From assembly GCA_963749365.1 (NCBI GenBank), contig CAVVME010000001.1:66616-130615 (forward strand): a stretch of DNA of 64,000 nucleotides, written 5' to 3'. The stretch comes from WHSW01 sp963749365. Its GTDB lineage: Bacteria; Actinomycetota; Thermoleophilia; Solirubrobacterales; 70-9. The position numbers were made by a program, and so were the translations under genes. The notes beneath the pieces are model-generated. The model searched no databases, was not told where the DNA came from, and saw nothing but the letters and a program-made list of their open reading frames with translations. Within the stretch, counting starts at the first letter, position 1. Each line of letters begins with the position of its first letter. Positions 39,853-48,340 of the stretch are shown one piece after another.

Positions 39853-40232
39853 ACGCCCTGCTCGACACGCACGCCCTGCTGTTGCTGCTCAGCGGTCGTG
39901 AGCGACTCGGGCGGCGCGCCCGCGAGGTCGTCCTCAGCCGCCGCAACCGGGTCGCCGTCAGCGCCGCGACGATCTGGGAGGTCGAGATCAAGCGCGCGCT
40001 CGGCAAGCTCGTCGCTCCCGACGATCTGACCGAGCAGCTCGCCACCCACGGCTTCACCCAGCTGCCGATCCGCTGGGAGCACGCGGTCGCGGCCGGGCGG
40101 CTGCCCGCCCATCACCGCGACCCGTTCGACCGCATGCTGATCGCCCAGGCGATGCTCGAGGACCTGGTCGTGGTCACCGGCGACCAGTCGTTCGCGGACT
40201 ACGACGTCCGCACCCTCGACGCGCTGGCCTGA
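39849..40232 (+). CDS. PIN-domain toxin (VapC-like) with probable CTG start
   Basis: A 127-residue PIN ribonuclease. The first acidic residue is in NALLDTHALLLLLSG near the N-terminus; then VSAATIWEVEIKRALGK, HRDPFDRMLIAQAM with the Asp pair, and VVTGDQSF. The only way to include the first catalytic Asp is a CTG at 39849 that overlaps the antitoxin stop (CTGA). The ATG at 39882 would remove it. Toxin activity: cleavage of RNA, probably tRNA or rRNA, by a Mg2+-dependent site (family knowledge). Confidence 0.88.
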   Translation: MNALLDTHALLLLLSGRERLGRRAREVVLSRRNRVAVSAATIWEVEIKRALGKLVAPDDLTEQLATHGFTQLPIRWEHAVAAGRLPAHHRDPFDRMLIAQAMLEDLVVVTGDQSFADYDVRTLDALA

Positions 40233-40294
40233 CCGCGGGCTCGGCTGCGTGGCGCGGAGCCACCCGACCTACGAGGCCGGTCGAAACGACTAGC

Positions 40295-40333
40295 GAAAGT
40301 CGCTTGTTTAGCGCGACGTTGCGGAGTAGACTT
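40295..40333. terminator. Candidate hairpin downstream of the toxin gene
   Basis: AAAGTC (40295-40300) can pair with GACTTT (40328-40333), enclosing a GTCGC/GCGAC stem, and is followed by TTTTC. It lies in the 227-bp gap between the toxin gene and the convergent unknown gene that ends at 40460, so it could terminate either. No other feature was seen in that gap. Confidence 0.35.
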
Positions 40334-40459
40334 TTTCTTGCCCCGCCGCCAAGGTTTCTGGCCTCAGAGCGGTAGTACGCCGACACGCGAGCAACGCGAC
40401 AAGGCAACTCACCCTGAGGCGCACAGGATCGACGGCGGGGCTGGTCGTTTTGCTCCCTC

Positions 40460-42027
40460 CTAGCCGGCGCCGGCGGCGTGCGCGGGGAAGATGAACGGGT
40501 AGGTCTCGACCGCGCGCAGCCACCCGGGGCAATCGCCCGGCTCGCCGAGCGGCGACGACCTGCCTCCCGCGCTCGATCGCGGCGTCACCAAGCGCCACCG
40601 GCCCCGCGCCGCCGATCTCGCCCGCGGCGTCGCGGGCGACGATCGTGATCCCGGCCCCGCGAGCCGCCCTGCCCGCCTCCACCGCGACGCTGAGTCGGCA
40701 CCGACCGCGGTCGAGCGCCGGATCGCCGAGCGCGACCGGGGGCTTCGCACCTCGCGCCGGCTCGCGCCGGGCGACGACGTCGGTTCGGAATCGCAGCCGC
40801 TCGGGCACGGTCGCGGCGCCCGCGAACGGGCAGCTCGTCGACCACGACCCCGGTCTCGCCCGGCAGCAGCGTCGGTCGCCAGTCGACCTTGCCGCGTCCG
40901 CCAAGCTCGGACCACGCGGTCGCCGTCGCGGTCGAGCACCCTGCCGCGCGCAAACGCCGCCAGCGCGACCCGCTTCTCGCTCGTGTTGCGGACGACCGCG
41001 ATGTAGCGCAGTTCGTCGCCGTAACGCACCAGCGCCTGCTCGATCGACGCGCAGCTTGCGCTCCGAGAACGCTCGCCCGAGGAGCCGAAGTCGCCGTTGA
41101 TGACCGCGATCAGCGATCGACACCGCGACGAATGCGACGAAGCCGTACCAGAGGATCGCCGACCAGCACCAAGTAACCCCATCGCGGCGAGCCCACTCGC
41201 CGAGCCGAGACCTCCATCGCCGAGCCGAGGACCGCCGACCCGGCGGCGATGCTGCTCGGGAGTCGGCTGCTGTGCGAGAGCGTGGCTGCTTCGGGACCAG
41301 CGAGCGAACGACCGTCTTGCGACAGCCCGAGGCCACGGTCGCGGCAGTAGGCGACGAGGTCGTGAGGGTCGTCGACCGCGACCAGCTCGGCGTGGTACCG
41401 GCGAGCGACCCGGGCCGAGGATCCTTGCCGGTGTCGCTGTCCGGGCGGAACCCCGGCGACGGCGATCACGGTCGGCCGCGCGAACTGGGCCCGGAACCCC
41501 GCCTCGTGCACCTCGACCCGCCCCCACGCCTCGACGATTCCGGCGACCGCCGCCGGCTGGCCCGACACGCCGCCGAGATAGGAGAGCGCGGTCCGCGCGG
41601 CGTGCGGGTGGACCGCGTAGAGGCCGCAGCCGCAATCGGGGTCGGGCGCACGGTGGCGACCGCGGCGCTCCCGACCCGGTGTTTCCGTAGCTGCACTGGG
41701 CGACCGTCGGCCTGCCTCCAGGGACCCACCGCCTCCCGGTCACCCCGTGCAGGGACGCCGATCCACCCCGGAACTCGATCGCCCAGACCCGGATCCCGTG
41801 GATCCGCCCGGCGATCAACGGCGTCTCCTCGCTCGCCACGGCCGTTGCCGCGTTCAGGGCGCCTCGACCGGCTCGCGCTCGGGGTCGCGCTCGCGCTCGC
41901 GGTCGGGGCGTCGCGGGCTCGCGGCTCTGCGCTCGCGCTGCGGCTCCGGCTCGGGCGCCGGCTCAGGGGGAGCCGGCTGCTCGATCGGCTGCACGATGAT
42001 CGTTCGCGACGGCCCCGGCAGAGTCAT
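40460..42027 (-). CDS. Unknown paralogue B: Pro-rich N-terminus, CGCGLYA domain, transmembrane helix and ectodomain; several frame breaks
   Basis: Starts ATG 42027 with MTLPGPSRTIIVQPIEQPAP, then a Pro/Glu/Arg-rich linker. The domain shared with the neighbour follows: LIAGRIHGIRVWAIEF, LHGVTG, DCGCGLYAVHPHAA, GIVEAWGRVEVHEAGFRAQF, DPHDLVAYC. The frame then runs on into a helix, WGYLVLVG-ILWYGFVAFVAV, and an extracytoplasmic domain (VVRNTSEKRVALAAFARGRV, LLPGETGVVVDELP) resembling FxLYD-type domains, ending TYPFIFPAHAAGAG. At least five frame breaks, so the length is uncertain; ATG 41217 could start a separate membrane protein. No known family is assigned. Confidence 0.5.
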
Positions 42028-42906
42028 CCTCTCCTCCTCGGTCGTGTTCCTTCGGCGCGGGCTTGGCGCTGACGCGCCGCCCGCTCGCGGCGGCGGCGGT
42101 TGCGGCGCTGACGCGCGAGCTCGGAGATCCGGACGGCTCACCGGCGGCTCCGCGACGGCCGGCGCCTCCTCGGGAACGCAGCGAGCGCGACCACCTCCGG
42201 CGACGAGGCCCCAGCCGCGCCCCTGGCAGTAGAGGACGAGGTCGTGCGGGTCGAGCACCGGCACCAGCTCGGCCCGGTACCCGCGGGCGATCCGGGCCGC
42301 CGTCCGCGCGGGGTCACCGGACGCCGGCTCGGCGGCGACTGCGAACGCGATCGGCCGCGCGTACTGGGCGCGAAACCCAGACTTGATGCAGCTCGACCCT
42401 CCCCCAGGCCTCGACGATCCCCGCGATCGCACCGCGGCCGGGCTCGTCCTCCGAGATAGGCGAGCGCGGTCTCTGCCGCATGAGGATGTACGGCGTAGAG
42501 GCCGCAGCCACAGTCGGGCTCGGGCGCGCGGTGGCGGCGGAGTCGACGCCCGATCCCCGCCAGGTCCCGGTTGCAGACCGCGACCGTCGGCTCACCGCCG
42601 GCCTTCCAGCCGCCCCCGGTCACCCCGTGCAGCAATCCCGAGTCGCTAACAGAACTCGATCGACCAGACCCGGATCCCATGGATCCGCCCGGCGATCAGC
42701 GGCGGTCCGTCGCCCTCCACGATCGTCGCCGTGTTCAGGGAGCCTCGACCGGCTCGCGCTCGGGGTCGCGCTCGCGCTCGCGGCTCCGGACGTCGCGGCC
42801 GCGGCTCTCGCTCGCGCTCCGGCTCCGGCTCGGGCGCCGGCTCCGGGGGCGCCGGCTGCTCGATCGGCTGCACGATGATCGTTCGCGACGGTCCCGGCAG
42901 GGTCAT
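42024..42906 (-). CDS. Unknown paralogue A: Pro-rich N-terminus and CGCGLYA domain; frame breaks
   Basis: ATG 42906 overlaps the stop of the upstream gene (ATGA). MTLPGPSRTIIVQPIEQPAP, a Pro/Glu/Arg linker, LIAGRIHGIRVWSIEF, LLHGVTGGGWKAGGEPTVAV, the Cys/His string DCGCGLYAVHPHAAETALAY, GRVELH, FRAQYARPIAFAV and DPHDLVLYCQGRGWGL correspond one-to-one with paralogue B, about 880 bases away. It ends with an Arg-rich tail almost identical to the tail of the 43.3-kb gene. Breaks at about 42650, 42550, 42390 and 42100. The HxxP-x-CxCG string suggests metal binding (inference). Confidence 0.5.
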
Positions 42907-43319
42907 CGTCTCCTCCTCGGTTGTGTTCCTCCGGCGCGGGCTTGGCGCCGACGCGCCGCTCGCTCGCGGCGGCGGCGGTTGCGCCCCTGGCGGGCGAGCT
43001 CAGAGACCCCGGTGCGGTCGAGGCAGGTGACCGCGACCGCGACCGGGAAGCGGCCGCCGGACTTACGCACCGGCAGCACCAGCTCCCCGTCATCGCCGAC
43101 CAGCACGTAGGCGTCTGCGGGCTCTGCCCGCTGGCGCTCGGCCAGCCACGAGGGCGGGTCGGCGACGAGCCTGCCCTGCTCCCAGATCAACCGCGCAAGC
43201 TCGCGCGCGCCGACCTCGCGCTCGAGCGCCGGCCTGATCCGCTCGACGTAGCGGTCGCAGGCGTGGGCGCTCAGCTCGAGGTCGGTGAGCTCAATGGCGG
43301 TTGCGGTCGGCACCTCCAT
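42903..43319 (-). CDS. Hypothetical protein with Arg-rich tail
   Basis: A 138-residue protein. The core ELSAHACDRYVERIRPALER, LIWEQGRLVADPPSWL and YVLVGDDGELVLPVRKSGGR looks like a small alpha/beta domain reminiscent of RelE- or DUF4258-like folds but cannot be assigned. The last 35 residues (ELARQGRNRRRRERAARRRQ onward) are strongly basic, and about 105 bp encoding them are repeated with about 88% identity at the end of paralogue A. Stop overlaps the next start (ATGA), so it heads a three-gene unit. Confidence 0.6.
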   Translation of the reverse strand: MEVPTATAIELTDLELSAHACDRYVERIRPALEREVGARELARLIWEQGRLVADPPSWLAERQRAEPADAYVLVGDDGELVLPVRKSGGRFPVAVAVTCLDRTGVSELARQGRNRRRRERAARRRQARAGGTQPRRRR

Positions 43320-43472
43320 GTAGGCAAGGTCGCCGCCTCACCGAGGAACCTGACGCAGTTTCCGAACACTTCCGGGAGTCGCTCGTTTCGTCTGATACAA
43401 GAGGTACCCTGCCCGGCCCGCGCGTCAGGGGAGGCGCGCGTCCGACGACCAACTTCCTATCGATCCGAGACC

Positions 43473-44159
43473 TTGGCTGACCAATCCGACTTTGACTGCT
43501 TGAGCGAGCACGAGCTGCAGCAGCTCAGCTCCGATGACCTCATCACCCAGATCCGCAGGGCCACCGATGCCGGTCGGCCCGACTGCGCGAAGGCGGCGCT
43601 CGCGATGCTCTGCTTCCGCCACCTCGACAACGTCGAGCGCCGGATCAGCATCCGGGTGCCCGCCGAGGACGTCGAGGACGTCGCGATGACCACGATGCTC
43701 GCCGCCCTGCAGTCGACCTTCGACGGCACCTCGATCGGCGAGTTCGTCAACTGGCTCAACCGGATCGTCGACCGCCGCGGGATCGCGGACTACTGGCGCG
43801 GCAAGGAGCGCGAGCCCGAGACCGCCCCGATCGCCGATGAGCGGCTCGACGAGGAAGAGGCGTGGGGCGAGGAGGTCTCCGTCGAGGACGAGACGGGCAC
43901 CGTCGACGTACAGTCAGTAATCGACCAGTGCCTCGAGGGCCTCAGTGAGCTCCACAGGGCCGTGGTCGAGCACAACGTCTTCGACGACCTCGATGCGAAC
44001 GACACCGCCGATCAAGTCAACAAGGACCACCCCGACCTCGATCCGCCGATGAGCCAGGCGAACGTCCACAAGATCGTCAGCCGGTTTCGCAAGTGCGTTC
44101 GCAAGCGGCTCGACGGCGAGGCCGGCGAGGACTCGAATCCCGACCACGACCCGGACTGA
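43473..44159 (+). CDS. Sigma-70/ECF-like RNA polymerase sigma factor
   Basis: A 228-residue protein. Residues 30-110 match region 2: NVERRISIRVPAEDVEDVAM, a polymerase-binding helix, FDGTSIGEFVNWLNRIVDRR and GIADYWRGKE, the DNA-melting part. Residues 150-215 match region 4: VIDQCLEGLSELHRAVVEHN and SQANVHKIVSRFRKCVRKRL, a helix-turn-helix. An acidic linker lies between. It probably directs RNA polymerase to a small set of promoters. The TTG at 43473 is the best visible start, with GAGACC upstream; start is uncertain. Next gene starts three bases after its stop. Confidence 0.75.
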   Translation: MADQSDFDCLSEHELQQLSSDDLITQIRRATDAGRPDCAKAALAMLCFRHLDNVERRISIRVPAEDVEDVAMTTMLAALQSTFDGTSIGEFVNWLNRIVDRRGIADYWRGKEREPETAPIADERLDEEEAWGEEVSVEDETGTVDVQSVIDQCLEGLSELHRAVVEHNVFDDLDANDTADQVNKDHPDLDPPMSQANVHKIVSRFRKCVRKRLDGEAGEDSNPDHDPD

Positions 44160-44162
44160 GCG

Positions 44163-44807
44163 ATGCCCGAAGTCCAAGAGCTCCTCTCGGAGTACATCGC
44201 CGAACACAAGGCCGGCGGCGAGGCGGACCCGCGGGTCTATCTCGAGCGGGTCGAGGGCCTCGACCGCGCCGAGCTGGCGACCCTGATCGATGCTTACCTC
44301 GCCCGCTCCCCGGGACGGGAGTGGGACGCCGACCTCTACAAGGGCTCCCCAGCCGAGCAGGTGACCGAGGACTTCGCCCGCTCGCTCGCGCACGGGTCGG
44401 CGGGCTGGTGGCCGACCCTGCTGCCGCAGCTTCGCAAGCGGATTGGAATCCAGCGCAAGCAGGTGGTCGCGGCGCTGAGCGAGGCGCTCGGGGCCGAGAG
44501 CCAGGAGGAGCGGGTCGCCGACTACTACCACCGGATGGAGCGTGGGACGCTCGACTCCTCCGGGGTCTCGGACCGGGTGCTCGACGCGCTCGCCCGCATC
44601 TACGGCACATCGGGGGAGCTGCTGCGCGAAATCGGAAAGCCGATCGGCAAGGGCCGCGCGCCGGGTGCGGTCCCCGCGATGGCGCGGGTCGCCTACCCAA
44701 AGTCCGCCAAACCTCCGGACGAGGCCGCCGAGCGGACGAGGCCCGAGCCGGTTGCGCCGGCGCGAGAACCCGACGAGATCGACGAGCTGTTCACGGGCGG
44801 CCCCTGA
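44163..44807 (+). CDS. Putative regulatory partner of the sigma factor (HTH-like)
   Basis: A 214-residue soluble protein. Residues 5-60 are helical (VQELLSEYIAEHKAGGEADP). The middle contains LRKRIGIQRKQVVAALSEAL and VADYYHRMERGTLDSSGVSD followed by VLDALARIYG, in the order expected of an XRE-like helix-turn-helix (the ERGTL string is typical). The C-terminus is a disordered Pro/Glu tail ending DEIDELFTGGP. Encoded between a sigma factor and an ImmA/IrrE protease, it may be the repressor or anti-sigma factor that the protease cuts (inference). Confidence 0.6.
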   Translation: MPEVQELLSEYIAEHKAGGEADPRVYLERVEGLDRAELATLIDAYLARSPGREWDADLYKGSPAEQVTEDFARSLAHGSAGWWPTLLPQLRKRIGIQRKQVVAALSEALGAESQEERVADYYHRMERGTLDSSGVSDRVLDALARIYGTSGELLREIGKPIGKGRAPGAVPAMARVAYPKSAKPPDEAAERTRPEPVAPAREPDEIDELFTGGP

Positions 44808-44876
44808 GCGGGCCGTCCGTTTTCTTGCCGGCGGGGCGAGTGTCAGGCACGGGGCGGACCGCACGACTACGAGGCC

Positions 44877-45017
44877 ATGACCCGCCAAGCGGCCAGCCGC
44901 CCATTCCTGCTCTTCCGCTTCGCCCTGCGCGAGGGCGACTTCGTGCTCGCGCGGCTGATCGCGCGGGCGCTGTGGCGAGGGCGCCGGCGCGGTAAGGGCG
45001 GCGGGCAACCGGGCTAG
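44877..45017 (+). CDS. Small basic protein, 46 residues
   Basis: ATG 44877 to TAG 45017. MTRQAASRPFLLFRFALREG followed by an amphipathic FVLARLIARALWR stretch and a GRRRGKGGG end. It lies between the regulatory protein and the protease, in the same direction, with 11 bases before the protease start. There is no strong ribosome site, so it may not be a gene. Confidence 0.3.
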   Translation: MTRQAASRPFLLFRFALREGDFVLARLIARALWRGRRRGKGGGQPG

Positions 45018-45028
45018 GATCGGGATCG

Positions 45029-45583
45029 ATGGAGGAGATCGAGTCGCGCGCCGAGGCCGTGCTCGCGGAGCTTCCCGACTACATCTGGTCCGGGAACCGG
45101 CCGCCGATCCCGATCCACGAGATCGCCGACAGCCACTTCGACCTCTACGTACGCCGGGTCTCGCCGGAGGAGATGCGCGACGCCCCCGGCTGTCCCGAAC
45201 TGGCCGCCGGCGAAGTGCTCTCCGGCCTCCTGCTACCGAGCCTGGGCGAGATCTGGGTCAACGCCGAGGAGGCCGGGCTGTGGCCCGAGCGCGAGCGGTT
45301 CACGATCGCCCACGAGCTCGGCCACCACGTCCTGCACGCGACCGGCCAGCAGACGTTGTTCTGCCGCAAGCCGAGCATCGATCCCGAGGACAAGCCCGCC
45401 GCCGCCCGCGAGCCGCTGCCGGTGATCGAGCGGGAGGCGAACACGTTCGCCGCCGCGCTGCTGATGCCGGCGGAGATGATCGAGCGCTACTACCGCAGCA
45501 CCGGCCGCGACTTCCGCAAGCTCTGCGACGTGTTCGAGTCCTCCGGTGCCGCGATGAGCCGCCGCCTGCGCGCGGTGATCTGA
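45029..45583 (+). CDS. ImmA/IrrE-family metallo-endopeptidase
   Basis: A 184-residue protease. The zinc motif is HELGHH (residues 95-100) in FTIAHELGHHVLH, with the third ligand Glu136 in EREANTFAAALLMP. These are the hallmarks of ImmA/IrrE proteins, which cut and inactivate XRE-type repressors after a DNA-damage or conjugation signal (family knowledge). The last helix (FESSGAAMSRRLRAVI) is typical of the family. Its neighbours, an HTH-like protein and a sigma factor, are natural targets. Confidence 0.93.
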   Translation: MEEIESRAEAVLAELPDYIWSGNRPPIPIHEIADSHFDLYVRRVSPEEMRDAPGCPELAAGEVLSGLLLPSLGEIWVNAEEAGLWPERERFTIAHELGHHVLHATGQQTLFCRKPSIDPEDKPAAAREPLPVIEREANTFAAALLMPAEMIERYYRSTGRDFRKLCDVFESSGAAMSRRLRAVI

Positions 45584-45623
45584 GCTTCCGCGCGCGCCTT
45601 CCTCGACACTCCGCGCGGCCTTG

Positions 45624-45644
45624 GTATGAGTGCAGCTATCATAC
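45624..45644. promoter_or_regulatory. Inverted-repeat operator of the RHH antitoxin
   Basis: GTATGA-N9-TCATAC is a perfect 6-bp inverted repeat six bases upstream of the ATG at 45650. An internal TGAGT/ACTCA pair overlaps it. The ATG at 45626 lies inside the repeat, which argues for 45650 as the start. Autoregulation by the antitoxin is expected. Confidence 0.6.
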
Positions 45645-45649
45645 TCAGC

Positions 45650-45883
45650 ATGGTGCGGCGCACGATCACCCTCCCGGATGACCTCGACGTACGAGTCCGC
45701 GACGCCGGCGGCGAGCGCGAGTCCTTCTCGGCCACAGTGGCGCGGCTGCTCGAGACCGGCCTCGCCGGGCAAGGCGAACGGCTCGCCTGGATCGGCTCCG
45801 GCGACAGCGGCGACCCCGATCTGGGATTCCGGGTCGAGGAGGTGCTCGACGAGCTCGCGGCCGAGGCCGACCCGAACGATTGA
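45650..45883 (+). CDS. Ribbon-helix-helix antitoxin (VapB/CopG type)
   Basis: A 77-residue protein with the RHH DNA-binding fold at the start: MVRRTITLPDDLDVRVRDAG, then the helix ESFSATVARLLETGL. The C-terminal acidic tail (RVEEVLDELAAEADPND) should bind the toxin. It should neutralise the PIN protein encoded next and repress its own promoter through the adjacent inverted repeat. ATG 45650 chosen over 45626 because the latter lies within the operator. Confidence 0.9.
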   Translation: MVRRTITLPDDLDVRVRDAGGERESFSATVARLLETGLAGQGERLAWIGSGDSGDPDLGFRVEEVLDELAAEADPND

Positions 45884-46326
45884 AGGTCGTCTGCGACACC
45901 GGTCCGCTCTTGGTCTCCGCGGACCGCCGCTCGCGCGTCCATCCAACGATCGGCGGCCTGGTGAATGAGCTCGGGCGGCGGTTGGTGGTCCTCGACGTCG
46001 TGCTCGCCGAGGCCGACTACATGCTGCGCAAGCGAGTCGGCGCGGCGAGTGCCCGGGCACTGCTCGACGCCGTCGCCCGAGGCGCTCACTCGGCGGCCTT
46101 CCTCACCCCCGGTCTGCTCAGCCGCGCCGCCGAGCTCGACGCCCGGTACGCCGACCTCGACCTCGGCCTCGTCGACGCCTCGATCATGGCCTACGCCGAA
46201 CGCCACCGGCTCCCGATCCTCACCTTCGACTTCCGCGACTTCCGGGCCACCACGTCCGTCCACGGCCCGTGGCGGCTGGTGTTGAGCGAACGACAGCTCG
46301 CGACCGCGGCCCGGTCCGGGTCCTAG
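45880..46326 (+). CDS. PIN-domain toxin (VapC-like)
   Basis: A 148-residue PIN ribonuclease. The first Asp is residue 6 (MKVVCDTGPLLVSADR), a Glu in VVLAEADYMLRKRVG, and the Asp pair in DLDLGLVDASIMAYAE and LPILTFDFRDFR. The start TTG at 45880 overlaps the antitoxin stop (TTGA), so the two are translationally coupled. Family role: Mg2+-dependent cleavage of RNA, silenced by the antitoxin. Confidence 0.92.
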   Translation: MKVVCDTGPLLVSADRRSRVHPTIGGLVNELGRRLVVLDVVLAEADYMLRKRVGAASARALLDAVARGAHSAAFLTPGLLSRAAELDARYADLDLGLVDASIMAYAERHRLPILTFDFRDFRATTSVHGPWRLVLSERQLATAARSGS

Positions 46327-46423
46327 GGCGAGCCGTCGGCAGAGCCATCCGACGCCTGGCCGAGACTGCCGCACGATCGAGGCGTCAGATCGCGGGCCTC
46401 CGCCCGACCTAAGAGGCATCGAC

Positions 46424-46921
46424 ATCACACCCCACACCTACTTCGCCTACGGCTCGAACCTGAACCGCTTCGAGATGCGCCGGCGCTGCCCGGAGTCGCG
46501 CGCGCCGGTCGGGCGCGCCTCGAGGGCTGGCGGCTCGCCTTCCGCGGCGTCGCCGACATCGAGCGGGCCGCCGGGCAGACGGTCCACGGGGCGCTCTGGT
46601 CGCTCAGCGACCGCGACCTCGCCGGCCTCGACCGCTACGAGGGCGCCCCGGTCCACTATCGGCGCGAGCTGGTCGAGGTCGTGACCGCCGACGGGCCGTG
46701 CCTGGCGATCACCTACGTGATGACCGACCGCTCCTACCTCGGGCTTCCGTCGCCGATGTACCTGGACCGGATCGTGGTCGGGTTTCGCGACTGGCAGCTG
46801 CCCGCGGAGGAGCTCTGCCGCGCCGTGCACGAGACGCGACTCGAGCTCGAGCGCCGGGGCGTCGGGCGCTACGCGCCCGAGGCCGAAGCGGATGCGCGCC
46901 GCGGTGGACGCCGCTGCCTGA
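46424..46921 (+). CDS. Gamma-glutamylcyclotransferase-fold protein, frame breaks
   Basis: The substrate-binding signature YFAYGSNLNRFEMRRRCPES appears early, then after a break near 46510 the frame continues with LEGWRLAFRGVADIERAAGQ, VHGALWSLSDRDLAGLDRYE with the catalytic Glu, and ITYVMTDRSYLGLPSPMYLD. This is the GGCT-like (AIG2/BtrG) fold, which cyclises or transfers gamma-glutamyl groups. No start codon is visible upstream of YFAYGSN in the same frame, and the last codons need another shift to reach a TGA at 46919-46921. The given ends are approximate. Confidence 0.65.
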
Positions 46922-46959
46922 GCCGTCAGCTTCGGACTCGTGCGGGCGACTTACCTGGT

Positions 46960-47620
46960 GTGAGCGTCCCCACCGTCTACATCAGCCACGCTCCGGAGTT
47001 CGACCGCCTCTACGCGCTGCCGTTCGGCGCCGTATCGGACGGCCAACCCCACGAGCGCTGGCGCGAGCTGAGCGAGGAGTTCGCCTTCTTCCTCGACCCC
47101 GGGTCGAGCGAGGAGGTCGGATTCGTGACCGGTGAGTTCGCCGGCCTCGACCTCGAGGACGAAGCCCTGGTCGAGCTCTGGAGCGGGCCCCGCTTCACCG
47201 CGCCGCTGCTCGGGCTCGCGGACGCCCCCGCGGGCGAGATCATGCTCGCCGCCCGCAGGCACTTCGGCCGCCGGCCGTCGATCAACCGCTTCTGGTTCAA
47301 CGCCGCGGTCGGCATGGAAGGCGAGGAGGCGCTGCCGGTGTGGCGGGCGTGTCTGGAGTCAGGCGACGCGATGGCCCACTTCGCGCTCGGCTACACGCTG
47401 TACGAGCTCGGCCGCTACCGCGAGGCCTACCGCCACCTGCGCCACTACACCGAGATCTCCCCCGCCCACCCCTGGAACTGGTGCTGGTATCGGCAAGGCT
47501 GCGGAGGCGATTGGCGAGACCGACGAGGCGTGGGACGCATACGTGCGCGCGATCGAGCTCACCCAGGCGGGCGGCGACGAGACCGAGGCCGAGAAGCTAC
47601 TGCCACGGCTCGGCATCTGA
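46960..47620 (+). CDS. TPR-like protein of unknown function, frame break near 47491
   Basis: GTG 46960 starts VSVPTVYISHAPEFDRLYAL. The protein has FAFFLDPGSSEEVGFVTGEF, ARRHFGRRPSINRFWFNAAV, and then helix pairs AMAHFALGYTLYELGRYREA and YRHLRHYTEISPAHPWNWCW. Removing one base in TATCGGC at 47491 continues as YGKAAEAIGETDEAWDAYVR and ends at TGA 47618-47620. The helix pairs fit two to three tetratricopeptide repeats, so it is probably a protein-interaction module. About 220 residues. Confidence 0.6.
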
Positions 47621-47622
47621 AC

Positions 47623-47904
47623 ATGGACGGAGTCGATCACAGCCTCGCCGACGCCCTCGCCCGGATCGACGACTTCGAGGCGGTCCAGGCCGGCGTCAGC
47701 GGGCAGGACCTGGTCGACGCCGTCGCCCGCCTGCAGGAGTCCGTCGGGCTCGACGACGAGGCACGGGCCCGGATCCGCGAATGGATCGGCGAGCGCGGCA
47801 GCGCATCGCGCCGAGCCCCCGGTCACCTCCTGCTCGGAATCATCGTCGGGCTGATGGCAGCCGAGCTCTGCGCCGGAACGAGCACACGGAGCACCAGCAG
47901 ATGA
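47623..47904 (+). CDS. Small protein with C-terminal hydrophobic helix
   Basis: A 93-residue protein, ATG 47623, two bases after the TPR-like gene. Residues 1-60 are acidic and helical (SLADALARIDDFEAVQAG, LVDAVARLQESVGL). A helix HLLLGIIVGLMAAELCAG near residues 68-85 could insert in the membrane. The end overlaps the next ATG by four bases. No family recognised. Confidence 0.5.
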   Translation: MDGVDHSLADALARIDDFEAVQAGVSGQDLVDAVARLQESVGLDDEARARIREWIGERGSASRRAPGHLLLGIIVGLMAAELCAGTSTRSTSR

Positions 47905-48308
47905 CGATCGAGGAAGCGCGTCAGTTCATCGCGCAGGTCCCGTGGCGCCACATCAAGATGGTCCCGGTGGGCGAGGGGCTGTCCGAGGAGGAGGCGCTCG
48001 AGCGATGGGGGGAGCATCGCCACGTGGTCCCGGACCCGCACGAGTACGTGATCCTCGGATGGCGCGAGGTCCCGAGTGACGAGTTCCGGGCGTTCTGCGC
48101 CCTGATCCGGCAGATCGGCTATCGGGGCGAATACGTCGCGCCGTATCGCCCCGGCTCCGTGATGCGGAACCACTACCTGGAGCTCGACGGCTGGTGCTAC
48201 TGGTGGATCTACCCGCGGATGCTGAACCGCGAGCGCGCCGAGTTCCGCAAGCACGTGCCGGTATCGGCTCCCGTCAGATCGATCGCACCGCCCGCGACTT
48301 CCCTCTGA
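47901..48308 (+). CDS. Hypothetical protein, 135 residues
   Basis: ATG 47901 overlaps the preceding stop (ATGA). Sequence features: MTIEEARQFIAQVPWRHIKM, ERWGEHRHVVPDPHEYVILG, EFRAFCALIRQIGYRGEYVA and YLELDGWCYWWIYPRMLNRE. Tryptophan- and tyrosine-rich; probably a small alpha/beta fold. It is part of a run of short overlapping genes (47.6-49 kb) that look like one operon. Not recognised. Confidence 0.55.
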   Translation: MTIEEARQFIAQVPWRHIKMVPVGEGLSEEEALERWGEHRHVVPDPHEYVILGWREVPSDEFRAFCALIRQIGYRGEYVAPYRPGSVMRNHYLELDGWCYWWIYPRMLNRERAEFRKHVPVSAPVRSIAPPATSL

Positions 48309-48340
48309 AGACGGACGAGACGGACGAGCGAGAGGAGAGC

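Noticed and set aside
44877..45017. Calling the 46-residue frame a sigma regulator
   Set aside because: No ribosome site or motif; listed only as a low-confidence small gene.
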